Assembly: GCF_910588665.1 (NCBI RefSeq)
Contig: NZ_CAJUPR010000002.1
Location: 190,031-254,030, forward strand
Reading direction: 5' to 3'
Source: an uncultured Brachyspira sp.
GTDB taxonomy: Bacteria > Spirochaetota > Brachyspiria > Brachyspirales > Brachyspiraceae
Length of the DNA: 64,000 nucleotides
The number at the start of each line of letters is the position of its first letter. Positions within the stretch are counted from its first letter, which is position 1. Both the position numbers and the translations under genes were made by a program. Shown piece by piece: positions 17,528-26,023 of the stretch. The notes under the pieces are model-generated. The model did not search any database. It saw only the letters and a list, made by a program, of their open reading frames with translations, and was not told the DNA's origin.

Positions 17528-18247
17528 ATGGGATTATTTAATTATTTATTTAGAATAATTTCTGCAGATGTTTTTAAATCTAATTATATAAAAGGGATTA
17601 TCGGAGAGAAAAAAGTAGATTATGTTTTAAATCCGATTTTTTTTGAAAAAACTCAGCATAGACAAATAAATAATTTAATGATTTATGATGATAATGGAAG
17701 AAGTCATCAGATAGATCATATTGAAATAAGACATAACGGTATATTCTGCATAGAAACTAAAAATTACAGCGGATTTATATTCGGAAGCGAAAATAGTCAG
17801 AAATGGGTGCAATGCTTAAGAAATGGAAAAAAGAATTATTTTTATAATCCAGTTAAACAAAATAAATCGCATGCATTTTATATAAAAAAAATATTAGGAA
17901 ATAATTATAATGTTCATTCTATAATAGTATTTACTCAAAATAATGCGGATAAAATTAATATAAGCAATGTAATAAATTTATGCGATTTAAAAAATTATTT
18001 AGAAAATTTTAACAGCGGTTCTAATTACAGTATTGAAGATATTAATAATATTTATAATAAATTAATTTCCGCTAATAAAGATATTTCTAAATCCGAACAT
18101 ATAGAAAATATAAATAAAATAAAAATAGAAATGGATAATCTTATATGCCCAAGATGTAAAGGAAAATTAGTTTTGAGAGAGGGTAAATACGGAAAGTTTT
18201 ACGGATGCTGTAATTATCCTAACTGCAGGTTTACATTAAAAAGATAG
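17528..18247 (+). CDS. NERD-domain protein with topoisomerase-type zinc ribbon
   Basis: The 239-residue protein has a NERD (nuclease-related) domain at about residues 20-135: GIIGEKKVDYVLNPI, IDHIEIRHNGIFCIETKNYSGFIFG and the NPVKQNKSHAFYIKKILG segment, in which the D and ExK residues form a possible PD-(D/E)XK-like site. Residues ~205-239 form a zinc ribbon, CPRCKGKLVLREGKYGKFYGC with a second CxxxxxC set, of the topoisomerase I C-terminal type, likely to bind DNA. The function of this architecture is not established; DNA processing or repair is plausible. It lies between transketolase and argS and may be read through from upstream. Confidence 0.8.
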   Translation: MGLFNYLFRIISADVFKSNYIKGIIGEKKVDYVLNPIFFEKTQHRQINNLMIYDDNGRSHQIDHIEIRHNGIFCIETKNYSGFIFGSENSQKWVQCLRNGKKNYFYNPVKQNKSHAFYIKKILGNNYNVHSIIVFTQNNADKINISNVINLCDLKNYLENFNSGSNYSIEDINNIYNKLISANKDISKSEHIENINKIKIEMDNLICPRCKGKLVLREGKYGKFYGCCNYPNCRFTLKR

Positions 18248-18333
18248 ATTATATTTATTAATTATGTCCGTACTTGCACAACTTAAAATCTTTGATATAC
18301 TCTGCATACTTAAAAATATAATACGGAGAAATT

Positions 18334-19923
18334 ATGCTGAAAAAAATTATCTCAAATATATTAAAAGAGGCTTTAGCCGAATATCTAAGCGATTTAAAAG
18401 TAAAAGATATAGATTATTATATAGAAATAGGATATGCCGCAGAGGACAGATTCGGCGATTATGTATGCCCCATTGCCATGAGGATTGCAAAAGCTTTAAA
18501 GAAGAATCCTTTTGAAATAGCAAATTCAATAATTAAAAAAATAGATAGAAAATATTTTGAAAAAATAGAGGCGGCTAAACCCGGCTTCATAAATTTAACA
18601 TTATCTTATGATTATATAAACGAATGCATTAATGATCTTTTAAATAATGATAATTACGGCAGAAATACGGCGGAAGATAAAAAGAAGATATTAGTTGAAT
18701 ATGTAAGCGCTAATCCTACAGGTCCTCTTCATATAGGGCATGGCAGATGGGCTGCTATAGGAAGTGCTTTATCAAATATTCTTAAATATGCAGGACATGA
18801 AGTTTATCAGGAGTTTTATGTTAATGATGCCGGCGAACAGATAAATAAATTAAATGAAAGCATTAATGCGGCAAAAGAAGGAAAAGAAATTCCTGAAGAC
18901 GGATATCATGGAAAATATATAAATGATGTTGCAAAACAGGAAGGCATTCCTAAAGATATTATATTGGAAAGTCAGAAAAAATTATTAGAAAAATTCGGAA
19001 CTCATATGGATAATTATGCCTCCGAGCTTAAAATAAGAGAAAGCGGAGAACTTGAAAGAGCTATGGAGTTTTTAGATAAGGAGGGGCTTTTATTTGAAGA
19101 GGATAATGCCGTTTGGTTCAGAAGCACAAGATACGGAGACGATAAAGACAGAGTTGTAAAAAAAAGTGCGGGCGGATATACATACTTCGCTCCAGATATA
19201 GCCTATCATAAAAATAAAATAGACAGAGGATATAGCTTTTTAATAGATATATTGGGCGCCGATCATCATGGCTATGTTCCGAGAATTACAGCGGCGGTAA
19301 GGGCATTAAGCCAAGATAAGGCTTCTTTAAAAGTAATATTAGGTCAGCTTGTGCGTCTTTACAGGGGAAGCGAATTAGTGAGAATGAGCAAGAGAACTGG
19401 GGATATGATAAGTCTTGAAGATGTTATTGATGAGATAGGAGTTGATTCTGCAAGATATTTTCTTCTTATGCGTTCATATTCAAGCTCTTTGGATTTCGAT
19501 TTGGAGCTTGCTAAAAAAAAGGATAATAATAATCCTGTTTATTATGTGCAGTATGCTTATGCAAGAATATGCAATATATTCTTTAAGCTTAAAGAAAAAA
19601 ATATGTATTATGATGATGAGAAGCCTTTTGATATTTCAAAAATTGCAGATGAAAGTTCTTTGAAGCTTACTAAAATTATATTAAGGTTTCCAGATGAGAT
19701 AGAAGAAAGCGCTAAATCTTTGGAGGTATATTCATTTATCAATTATATTTATGAAGTATCGGGAGCTTTGCATAGATTCTACTATGAAAATATAGTTTTG
19801 GAAGATAATGATGATATAAGGCAGGAGAGACTTACTCTTGTAAAAGCCGTAAAAAAAATATTAGGCATCTGTTTTGATATAATAGGAATATCAAAAATAG
19901 AAAAAATGTGGTCTGACAATTGA
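18334..19923 (+). CDS. argS: Arginyl-tRNA synthetase
   Basis: ArgS charges tRNA-Arg with arginine. It is 529 residues, slightly shorter than the usual 550-580. The N-terminal Add1 domain includes GDYVCPIAMRIAKALKKNP. Class I motifs are SANPTGPLHIGHG (HIGH at 133-136) and the KMSKS-equivalent VRMSKRTGDMISL, followed by the DALRYFLL-like DSARYFLLMRSYSSSLDFD and the C-terminal anticodon-binding helices. ATACGGAG precedes the ATG. An 87-bp gap separates it from the NERD gene. Two tRNA-Arg genes in this window (UCU and UCG) are among its substrates. Confidence 0.96.
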   Translation: MLKKIISNILKEALAEYLSDLKVKDIDYYIEIGYAAEDRFGDYVCPIAMRIAKALKKNPFEIANSIIKKIDRKYFEKIEAAKPGFINLTLSYDYINECINDLLNNDNYGRNTAEDKKKILVEYVSANPTGPLHIGHGRWAAIGSALSNILKYAGHEVYQEFYVNDAGEQINKLNESINAAKEGKEIPEDGYHGKYINDVAKQEGIPKDIILESQKKLLEKFGTHMDNYASELKIRESGELERAMEFLDKEGLLFEEDNAVWFRSTRYGDDKDRVVKKSAGGYTYFAPDIAYHKNKIDRGYSFLIDILGADHHGYVPRITAAVRALSQDKASLKVILGQLVRLYRGSELVRMSKRTGDMISLEDVIDEIGVDSARYFLLMRSYSSSLDFDLELAKKKDNNNPVYYVQYAYARICNIFFKLKEKNMYYDDEKPFDISKIADESSLKLTKIILRFPDEIEESAKSLEVYSFINYIYEVSGALHRFYYENIVLEDNDDIRQERLTLVKAVKKILGICFDIIGISKIEKMWSDN

Positions 19924-19959
19924 TTTAATCTTAATTTATAGTTTTACAAAAACATTACT

Positions 19960-20424
19960 TTAATTTTCTGTTAAGTCAACTTCTTCAGCTGATATTTTTT
20001 CAAGTATTTCTTCATAGCTCATTTTAGCTAAAGAGCTGTCGCTTCCGCAGGCTATATAAAGATCTTCAAAGCGCTTCATGCTTTTATCAATAAGCACATC
20101 TATATTTTTATCTATACCGAAAGGGCATACTCCCCCAAAAGTAAATCCAGTGATATTTAATGTATCTTCAGCATTTGCAAAGCTTGTTTTACAATTGAAA
20201 TATATGCGCATTTTTTTGGAGGATATTTTTTTATCCCCAGAAGCTATAATCATAGCAAAGTTATCTTTTTTAGAAGGCTTAACTAATATTGATTTTGCAA
20301 CCTGCCCTCTTTCTATATTGAGAGTTTTAGCCGCATCATCAACGGTTTTTGTAACTCCCGCCTCTTCAAATTCTCTGTATTCTATATTAAGCTCTTTCAA
20401 AGCCTTAAGTACTCTTTCATTCAT
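19960..20424 (-). CDS. YbaK/EbsC-type aminoacyl-tRNA deacylase
   Basis: The 154-residue protein belongs to the YbaK/ProX superfamily, which hydrolyses mischarged aminoacyl-tRNAs in trans. Family motifs are QVAKSILVKPSKK with the catalytic-type lysine, the ASGDKKIS strand, the GFTFGGVCPFGI loop and the DLYIACGSDSSLAKMSYEEI end. The VCPFG loop resembles bacterial YbaK/EbsC rather than ProXp-ala. The minus-strand gene is convergent with argS, 36 bp from its stop, and is followed on the same strand (upstream) by the BFD-type protein. The amino acid specificity cannot be read from the sequence. Confidence 0.88.
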   Translation of the reverse strand: MNERVLKALKELNIEYREFEEAGVTKTVDDAAKTLNIERGQVAKSILVKPSKKDNFAMIIASGDKKISSKKMRIYFNCKTSFANAEDTLNITGFTFGGVCPFGIDKNIDVLIDKSMKRFEDLYIACGSDSSLAKMSYEEILEKISAEEVDLTEN

Positions 20425-20446
20425 AACAGACGCCGCCCTGTTTTTA

Positions 20447-20689
20447 TTAAATATTTAATTCTTCATAATTATTTTTTTCTGCATATTTTAATAAGCTTGC
20501 TGCTCTGTCTTTGCATTCTCCGCATCCTGTAGATGCATGAGTTTTTTCTGCCAAATCCTCCAATTTTATTAATTTGTTTTCGGATATTACTCTGTATGCA
20601 TCTCTGTAAGATACATTTTTACAAAAGCATAATGTTTTGTTATAATTAATTGAAGTTTGATTTTTTAAATACTCCACATCATATTCCAT
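20447..20689 (-). CDS. BFD-type [2Fe-2S] protein
   Basis: This 80-residue protein matches the bacterioferritin-associated-ferredoxin-like (Fer2_BFD) domain: cysteines in TLCFCKNVSYRDAYRVI (CxC) and in STGCGECKDRAASLL (CxxC) would hold a [2Fe-2S] cluster. Stand-alone BFD proteins take part in iron release or electron transfer. The gene lies just upstream of the YbaK gene on the minus strand, 22 bp apart, so the two probably form an operon. The start ATG is preceded by CGGAGAAATAT, a good ribosome binding site. Confidence 0.82.
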   Translation of the reverse strand: MEYDVEYLKNQTSINYNKTLCFCKNVSYRDAYRVISENKLIKLEDLAEKTHASTGCGECKDRAASLLKYAEKNNYEELNI

Positions 20690-20864
20690 ATATTTCTCCG
20701 ATTTTTTATATATGCATTAACATATAAATAATATTAAAATATGTAGAATAACAGTATATAATATTTTTATAAAAAATCAATTATGTAAACTGCTATTTTT
20801 TTATTGACAATAATTAAATATAATATAATTTATAGTTTATAAATATTTTATATACGGATAATAT

Positions 20865-21449
20865 ATGTATAGTAATTTAAATAAAAAAGAGACTTATAAA
20901 AAAGTTTCTTGGCATACTATGTTTTTTTCTTTTTTTTATATAGGGCTTGTTACCATAGGAGGAGGTCTTGCTATGCTTCCAATAATGGAGGAAGAGTTTG
21001 TAAATAAAAGAAAGTTTTTGAGCAAAGATGAAATTATAGATATATTTGCCCTAGCCCAAAGCATACCAGGTGTAATTGCTATAAATACATCTCTTCTCAC
21101 AGGATTTAAAACGGCTGGAATATTGGGAGGCATAATGGCTGGAATAGGAGTTATGACGCCTTCTTTTATAATAATACTTATGATAGCGCCTATATTTGAA
21201 AGATTTCAGGATACTCAATATGTTAATAAAGCCTTCTTGGGCATAAGAGGAGCTATTGCAGGTCTTATACTTTTATCTGCTTTCGGTATGGGAAAACAGG
21301 TAATGAAAGATGCTTTTACTGTTATTCTGTTTATATTCAGTTTTGTATTGGTGGTATTTTTTAATTTAAATGTTATATATGCATTGCTTATTTCCGCTTT
21401 AACAGGATCTATTTATTATATGATTAATAAATATATTATAAACAAATAG
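20865..21449 (+). CDS. CHR-family chromate transporter half (first subunit)
   Basis: The 194-residue membrane protein is a single CHR domain. It shows the family signatures FYIGLVTIGGGLAMLPIMEEEFV, LAQSIPGVIAINTSLLTGFKTAGILGG and MTPSFIIILMI, with about five to six hydrophobic segments. Short-chain CHR proteins work in pairs; the second half is the next gene, 17 bp downstream, and the two are probably cotranscribed. CHR transporters export chromate or move other oxyanions in exchange for sulfate; in an anaerobe the natural substrate is uncertain. A TTGACA-like element lies at 20804-20809, but the spacing to the nearest TATAAT is only 14 bp. Confidence 0.9.
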   Translation: MYSNLNKKETYKKVSWHTMFFSFFYIGLVTIGGGLAMLPIMEEEFVNKRKFLSKDEIIDIFALAQSIPGVIAINTSLLTGFKTAGILGGIMAGIGVMTPSFIIILMIAPIFERFQDTQYVNKAFLGIRGAIAGLILLSAFGMGKQVMKDAFTVILFIFSFVLVVFFNLNVIYALLISALTGSIYYMINKYIINK

Positions 21450-21466
21450 CAAGAGGATTTTTTATT

Positions 21467-22045
21467 ATGATATATGCAAGACTTTTTTATGTATTTGCCA
21501 AACTAGGATTTTTTACTTACGGAGGAGGCTATGCCATTATAGCATTGCTTTTAGGAGTATTGGAGGAGTACGGCTGGATAACATCTTCTGAGTTTTCAAA
21601 TTTAGTTGCCATATCTCAAATAACACCGGGACCTATTGCTGTTAATTCGGCTACATTTGTAGGATATAAAGTTGCGGGAGTTTTGGGTTCTTTTACGGCG
21701 ACTTTCGGCATATTTCTTCCTGCTTTTATTATAACGATGATAGTATCAAAGTTTTTCTGCTTCGTAAAAAATAATGAGCAGTTTAATAGTATTATGAATG
21801 CACTTAGAGTATGCGCAGTTGCCTTGATAGCATCCGCAGTTATAACTTTTTCCAAAGATGCATTTTTTGTTCAGCTTACAGAAACTTCAATTTTAAGAAA
21901 TATTGATTTTATTCAGAATATTTTTAAATATATAAGCCCTATAGGAATATTTATATTTGTTTTATCAATTTTTCTGAAGATAAAAAAAGTACCTATTTTG
22001 GTTATAATTATAATTTCTGCCGTTTTGGGAATAATTCTGTACTGA
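21467..22045 (+). CDS. CHR-family chromate transporter half (second subunit)
   Basis: The 192-residue partner repeats the CHR pattern with FAKLGFFTYGGGYAIIALLLGVLEEYGWI, LVAISQITPGPIAVNSATFVGYKVAGVLGS and FLPAFIITMIVSKFF, which is the typical second-subunit TPGPIAVN signature. It and the first subunit should insert with opposite topologies and form one transporter. AAGAGGATTT precedes the ATG. The gene converges with fbp, whose stop is 18 bp away, with no obvious terminator between them. Confidence 0.9.
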   Translation: MIYARLFYVFAKLGFFTYGGGYAIIALLLGVLEEYGWITSSEFSNLVAISQITPGPIAVNSATFVGYKVAGVLGSFTATFGIFLPAFIITMIVSKFFCFVKNNEQFNSIMNALRVCAVALIASAVITFSKDAFFVQLTETSILRNIDFIQNIFKYISPIGIFIFVLSIFLKIKKVPILVIIIISAVLGIILY

Positions 22046-22062
22046 TAATATTCTATAAGATG

Positions 22063-24006
22063 TCAGTTTACTTTTTCTTTTACTATGCCGTTTCTGTAAG
22101 CGTTCAGAAGTTCGGATAAATCTTTTATTCTTTTTTCAAGCTGATTTCCGATATCTGTTTCGCCTACTGTGATTCTCTTTACAAATATTTCAACTATTAT
22201 TGATTTAGGAGTTAGTTTAAATCCCGATTCAGCTACTTCCGTAAAAGGTCTGTGCTCAGCTATCATCATCATATTGGAGTTTGAAATAAGAGTATATCCC
22301 CCTATTCCCGTATTTTTATGATATGCTTTTGATAATCCGCCGTCTATAACAAGAAGTATTCCGCCTCCTTTTATAGGGCTCTCTCCCTTATGGGTTTTTA
22401 CAGGAACATGTCCGTTAATTATATGAGATTTTTTAATATCCAATTCAAATTCTCTTAAAATATTCTGACAGTATTCCTTGCAGTCTATATGATAATAATA
22501 CGGATTATAATGTTCTTTATTAACTTCCTCATTATCTATAAAATATTTTTCAAATGTGGTCATTTTATTTTTTCCGAAAAGCGGCGATTTAGGTCCGCAC
22601 CATAAATACCAGCAGTAATCAAGGGCATTAAGCTGCTCTTCGCTTCCCTGTTCGGAATAGAATGCCTTTCTTACTTTATCTTCAGCCTGATTTAAATATT
22701 TTCTTCCAGATAAGTATTGATTATCTATATAAACATCATCAAAAGATCCGTCTTCCCTTGTGGGTATGCATCCATGATATATCAGATTTCCGTTAAATAT
22801 TTTATATATTCCTCCTTTTGCATATATATAATTAATATGTCTCTGAAGCGTCTGACTATTCATAAAAGAGAATGCTAAAGTCTGTATAAGAGTATTTTCT
22901 CCGTCGGTAAGCTCAAAAGGATTATTCCTGTCTATTGTAGGAAAATACTTATCTTTAAGTTCATAGGTTTTATTATTTATTGATATAGTGCCTTTATCAT
23001 AATCTATTTTATCAAGAAGTATTCTCTCATCCATTTCATAATTAGGGTGTCTTTTTATAAGCTGGCATTCCAATTTGAATTGTATTATTGATATTGCCTT
23101 ATGCATTTTAGCTGCAAGATCTTTATCTACTTCATCATAAATATTTTTATCTAATGTTTTAGGCTTAAAAACTTCGCATGGATCATCTTTATAAATATCA
23201 TTTGCAAAAGATGATAAGGATCTCAGATTAATACCGTAGCTGTATTCTAAAAGATCAAAATTATTATATCTTATAGCCAAGCGTACGGCATTAGCAACGC
23301 ATATTAAGCTTCCTTTAGCCGCTCCCATCCAATGTATATCATGATTTCCCCAAGCAATATCTACATCGTTAAACATCATTATATTATCCATTACTTTATC
23401 TGGGTGAGGTCCTCTGTCATATATATCGCCTGCAATATGAAGCCTGTCTACACTGCATTGGCGTATAAGCTGGCATAATGCCAATATAAATTTATCTGCT
23501 GCTGATACCTCAATAATAGCATCTATAATTGAAAAGTAGTAATTCTCTTTATTTTCTTCTGAGTCTGTCTGAAGAAGCTCATCTAGTATATATGCGAAGT
23601 TAGGCGGCATTTTCTTTCTTATTTTTGACCTTGTATATTTGCTTGTTACAAGTTTGCATATTCTTATAAGTCTGTATATAGTTATTCTGCACCAATCTGC
23701 AAAATCTGCATTTACCGATTTTTTATTTATTAAATTCTTAGTATCCACTATCAATATCTGAAGCTCCACTCTGTCATATTCCGGCAAAGTGTTTTTAAAA
23801 AGCAGTTCTATTTTCTCTCTTATTACTCCTGAAGAGGTTCCTATTAAATATTCAAATCCGTCCGATTCTCCATGTATATCGCTTAGAAAATATTCCGTTC
23901 CTTTAGGCAGCTTGGATATTGCCTTCAGATTTATAATTTCCACAGATGCATCATCTATTGTCGGATACTTTCTTGATAATAATTCCAAATAATCTTTATC
24001 TCTCAT
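22063..24006 (-). CDS. fbp: Fructose-1,6-bisphosphatase, class III
   Basis: This 647-residue enzyme is the Firmicutes-type class III fructose-1,6-bisphosphatase, which dephosphorylates fructose-1,6-bisphosphate in gluconeogenesis and sugar recycling. It is recognised by IINLKAISKLPKGTEYFLSDIHGE near the N-terminus (a metallophosphatase DIHGE site), DRLHIAGDIYDRGPHPDKVMD, WGNHDIHWMGAA and the C-terminal NGHVPVKTHKGESPIKGGGILLVIDGG. These D/H motifs are the calcineurin-like metal ligands. It complements gap, pgk and the transketolase halves in this window. CGGAGTT lies upstream of the ATG. Confidence 0.94.
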   Translation of the reverse strand: MRDKDYLELLSRKYPTIDDASVEIINLKAISKLPKGTEYFLSDIHGESDGFEYLIGTSSGVIREKIELLFKNTLPEYDRVELQILIVDTKNLINKKSVNADFADWCRITIYRLIRICKLVTSKYTRSKIRKKMPPNFAYILDELLQTDSEENKENYYFSIIDAIIEVSAADKFILALCQLIRQCSVDRLHIAGDIYDRGPHPDKVMDNIMMFNDVDIAWGNHDIHWMGAAKGSLICVANAVRLAIRYNNFDLLEYSYGINLRSLSSFANDIYKDDPCEVFKPKTLDKNIYDEVDKDLAAKMHKAISIIQFKLECQLIKRHPNYEMDERILLDKIDYDKGTISINNKTYELKDKYFPTIDRNNPFELTDGENTLIQTLAFSFMNSQTLQRHINYIYAKGGIYKIFNGNLIYHGCIPTREDGSFDDVYIDNQYLSGRKYLNQAEDKVRKAFYSEQGSEEQLNALDYCWYLWCGPKSPLFGKNKMTTFEKYFIDNEEVNKEHYNPYYYHIDCKEYCQNILREFELDIKKSHIINGHVPVKTHKGESPIKGGGILLVIDGGLSKAYHKNTGIGGYTLISNSNMMMIAEHRPFTEVAESGFKLTPKSIIVEIFVKRITVGETDIGNQLEKRIKDLSELLNAYRNGIVKEKVN

Positions 24007-24120
24007 AATAAAAAACTCCGCTTATTATATAATAATATTATATACAAAAATATCTGCAAATCTACAGAACAGCATCAAATGATGCATTTAATTATGATAA
24101 ATTTATTATATGCAAAAATG

Positions 24121-24148
24121 TTGACAAAAAAAATAATTATTATATAAT
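24121..24148 (+). promoter_or_regulatory. Promoter of the tRNA-Pro/Arg/His cluster
   Basis: TTGACA (24121-24126) and TATAAT (24143-24148) are both perfect consensus, with a 16-bp spacer, ending 17 bp before tRNA-Pro. Confidence 0.75.
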
Positions 24149-24165
24149 TAATAAACATAATTTAA

Positions 24166-24239
24166 CGGGATGTAGCGTAATTGGTTAGCGTACCTGCTTT
24201 GGGAGCAGGGGGTTGTGAGTTCGAGTCTCACCATCCCGA
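24166..24239 (+). tRNA. tRNA-Pro (UGG)
   Basis: The cloverleaf folds with a 7-bp acceptor (CGGGATG/CATCCCG), anticodon stem CCTGC/GCAGG and a TTTGGGA loop, so the anticodon is TGG. The discriminator is A. The 3' CCA is not encoded. Confidence 0.93.
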
Positions 24240-24241
24240 AT

Positions 24242-24315
24242 GCGCTAGTAGCTCAATTGGATAGAGCAACTGCCTTCTAAGCAGTAGGTTACAGGTTCGA
24301 TTCCTGTCTGGCGCG
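24242..24315 (+). tRNA. tRNA-Arg (UCU)
   Basis: Acceptor GCGCTAG pairs with CTGGCGC (one G-U), and the anticodon stem ACTGC/GCAGT holds loop CTTCTAA, giving TCT. It begins only 2 bp after tRNA-Pro, so they are cotranscribed. No CCA is encoded. AGA, the codon it reads, is the dominant arginine codon in this window. Confidence 0.93.
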
Positions 24316-24379
24316 TATGCTGTAATTATACGGCTTAAAAAACGGTTGTTATGTAATCGTAATGTTTTTATTTTAATAC

Positions 24380-24454
24380 GGCGAATGTAGCTCAGTTGGT
24401 TAGAGCGCCAGATTGTGGATCTGGATGTCGCGGGTTCAAGCCCCGTCTTTCGCC
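24380..24454 (+). tRNA. tRNA-His (GUG)
   Basis: The anticodon stem CCAGA/TCTGG holds loop TTGTGGA, giving GTG. An encoded G-1 at 24380 opposite discriminator C73 at 24454 is the histidine identity pair. One T-T mismatch is present at the sixth acceptor pair. It lies 64 bp after tRNA-Arg(UCU). CCA is not encoded. Confidence 0.92.
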
Positions 24455-24521
24455 CATACTATTTAAATTATTAAAAAAATATTTTCTATAGGTAATATTC
24501 AAATTTTTCTAGCAAAATATA

Positions 24522-24548
24522 TTGACATTAAAATAAAATAGATATAAT
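24522..24548 (+). promoter_or_regulatory. Promoter of tRNA-Arg (UCG)
   Basis: TTGACA (24522-24527) and TATAAT (24543-24548) are both perfect but only 15 bp apart. A leader of about 55 nt would precede the tRNA. Confidence 0.55.
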
Positions 24549-24610
24549 TTATTTAAAGGCGGTTTATAAACTATAGTTCATAATTGCCGATAATTATGTC
24601 TGATTTAACT

Positions 24611-24684
24611 GCGTCTGTGGCTCAATTGGATAGAGCAGCGGATTTCGGTTCCGCCGGTTGGGGGTTCGAATCCTCTCAGACGCG
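24611..24684 (+). tRNA. tRNA-Arg (UCG)
   Basis: Acceptor GCGTCTG pairs perfectly with CAGACGC. The anticodon stem GCGGA/TCCGC holds loop TTTCGGT, giving TCG. The discriminator is G and CCA is not encoded. The gene has its own upstream promoter-like sequence. Confidence 0.92.
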
Positions 24685-24765
24685 TTTTAAAAAAAATTGG
24701 TTGCTTAATTAATATAGTTAAAATAATTATCAATTTGTAATGGAAAGCAAAGGTTTTTATAGAAA

Positions 24766-25956
24766 ATGAATGAAAAAACTGTAAAGAAATTTAATTTATT
24801 TATATTAATACTATTTCCGTTAATACTTTTAGTATTTTCCATTACATATAATATATACAGTACGGAAGTTTCTAAAAGCATCAAAAAAGAATTAGAACAT
24901 TTTACAAATTCCCTGTCTCTTAGAATGGAAAGCAAATATACCGATATGATAGGAGCTTTTTTTAAAGATGAGCTTAATAATCATGATACGGCAGATAGGT
25001 TTACAAATCTGGTTAAAGAACAGGTAAGACTGGGCATCACGCCTCATTATAATTCTCTTAAGTTTTATATAGACTATACTATGAAAGCAGCCAGAAGAAA
25101 CACCACTTATGCTTTAGTTTTTGTAGCGGTGCTTATGTTTATACTGACTTTGATTGTCAATTTTACAAATAATGATATAACTGTATCCTATTCTTCAAAT
25201 AATACGCATAATGCTGATAAAATATCTTCAGGCAATAAAAATAATGATAATATGCATACGGCAAATCCTATAGGCTATGTTATAGATTCTTCTTTAAGCG
25301 ATAGCATAAAAGCTGAGATAGAAGAAATGTATAAAAGCTTGGCAAAGGAAATAAAAAATTCCAGATACGAAAATGCATTGGAAATTACCGAAAAAATGTT
25401 TCAATTGGACGGCAGAAATTATTTAACTTTAAACGGGGCGGGTATTTCATATACTAAAATATATTTAAAAGAAAATAAAAGCGAACATTTTAAAAAAGCT
25501 GATAAATATTTTGAATATGCTTTATCTCTTTATAATCACAGTGAAAATATTTTAAACAACAGAGCCGTTTTATATTCGTTAAAATATGAGCTTAAAAAAA
25601 CGGAAGAAGATTATGAAACGGCATTAATTATATTTAATGATGCGTTATCCCGCAATCATTTGGATACCGAGCTTATTAACAACAGAGCCGCCTTATATTT
25701 GGTAAAGTATAAGATGAGCACAGATGAAAATATATTTGAAAAAGCTTTAAATGATTATGAAGAAATTATGAAAAATGACAGAAATAATATATATGCGCTT
25801 AATAATAGAAGCATGCTTTATTTTCATAAATATAAAAACTCAGGAGATAAAGCATATTTTGATAAATCAATAGAAGACTGCAACAGAGCTTTTAAGATAA
25901 ATTCCTCCAAAGCATTGCAGGATAACGGCATAGATATCTATATATATAAATTCTGA
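24766..25956 (+). CDS. Membrane-anchored TPR-repeat protein
   Basis: The 396-residue protein has a first membrane segment at about residues 10-29 (LFILILFPLILLVFSITYNIY), a ~75-residue extracytoplasmic helical stretch, and a second membrane segment at about 115-136 (YALVFVAVLMFILTLIVNF). The cytoplasmic C-terminal half contains at least four TPR-like units with a repeated NNRAxLYxxKY core (ILNNRAVLYSLKYEL, LINNRAALYLVKYKM, ALNNRSMLYFHKYKN). It probably scaffolds other proteins at the inner face of the membrane. The vWA gene follows 67 bp later and could be a functional partner, though nothing proves it. The exact role is unknown. Confidence 0.6.
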   Translation: MNEKTVKKFNLFILILFPLILLVFSITYNIYSTEVSKSIKKELEHFTNSLSLRMESKYTDMIGAFFKDELNNHDTADRFTNLVKEQVRLGITPHYNSLKFYIDYTMKAARRNTTYALVFVAVLMFILTLIVNFTNNDITVSYSSNNTHNADKISSGNKNNDNMHTANPIGYVIDSSLSDSIKAEIEEMYKSLAKEIKNSRYENALEITEKMFQLDGRNYLTLNGAGISYTKIYLKENKSEHFKKADKYFEYALSLYNHSENILNNRAVLYSLKYELKKTEEDYETALIIFNDALSRNHLDTELINNRAALYLVKYKMSTDENIFEKALNDYEEIMKNDRNNIYALNNRSMLYFHKYKNSGDKAYFDKSIEDCNRAFKINSSKALQDNGIDIYIYKF

Positions 25957-26023
25957 TTTCTATTTTAATAATATTTAATTTAGCCTTATTGATTTTTTAT
26001 ATTTTTAATTATATTATAATTAA

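Noticed and set aside
18264..18515. 83-residue plus-strand frame overlapping argS
   Set aside because: A different frame of the argS start region; argS carries all the motifs.
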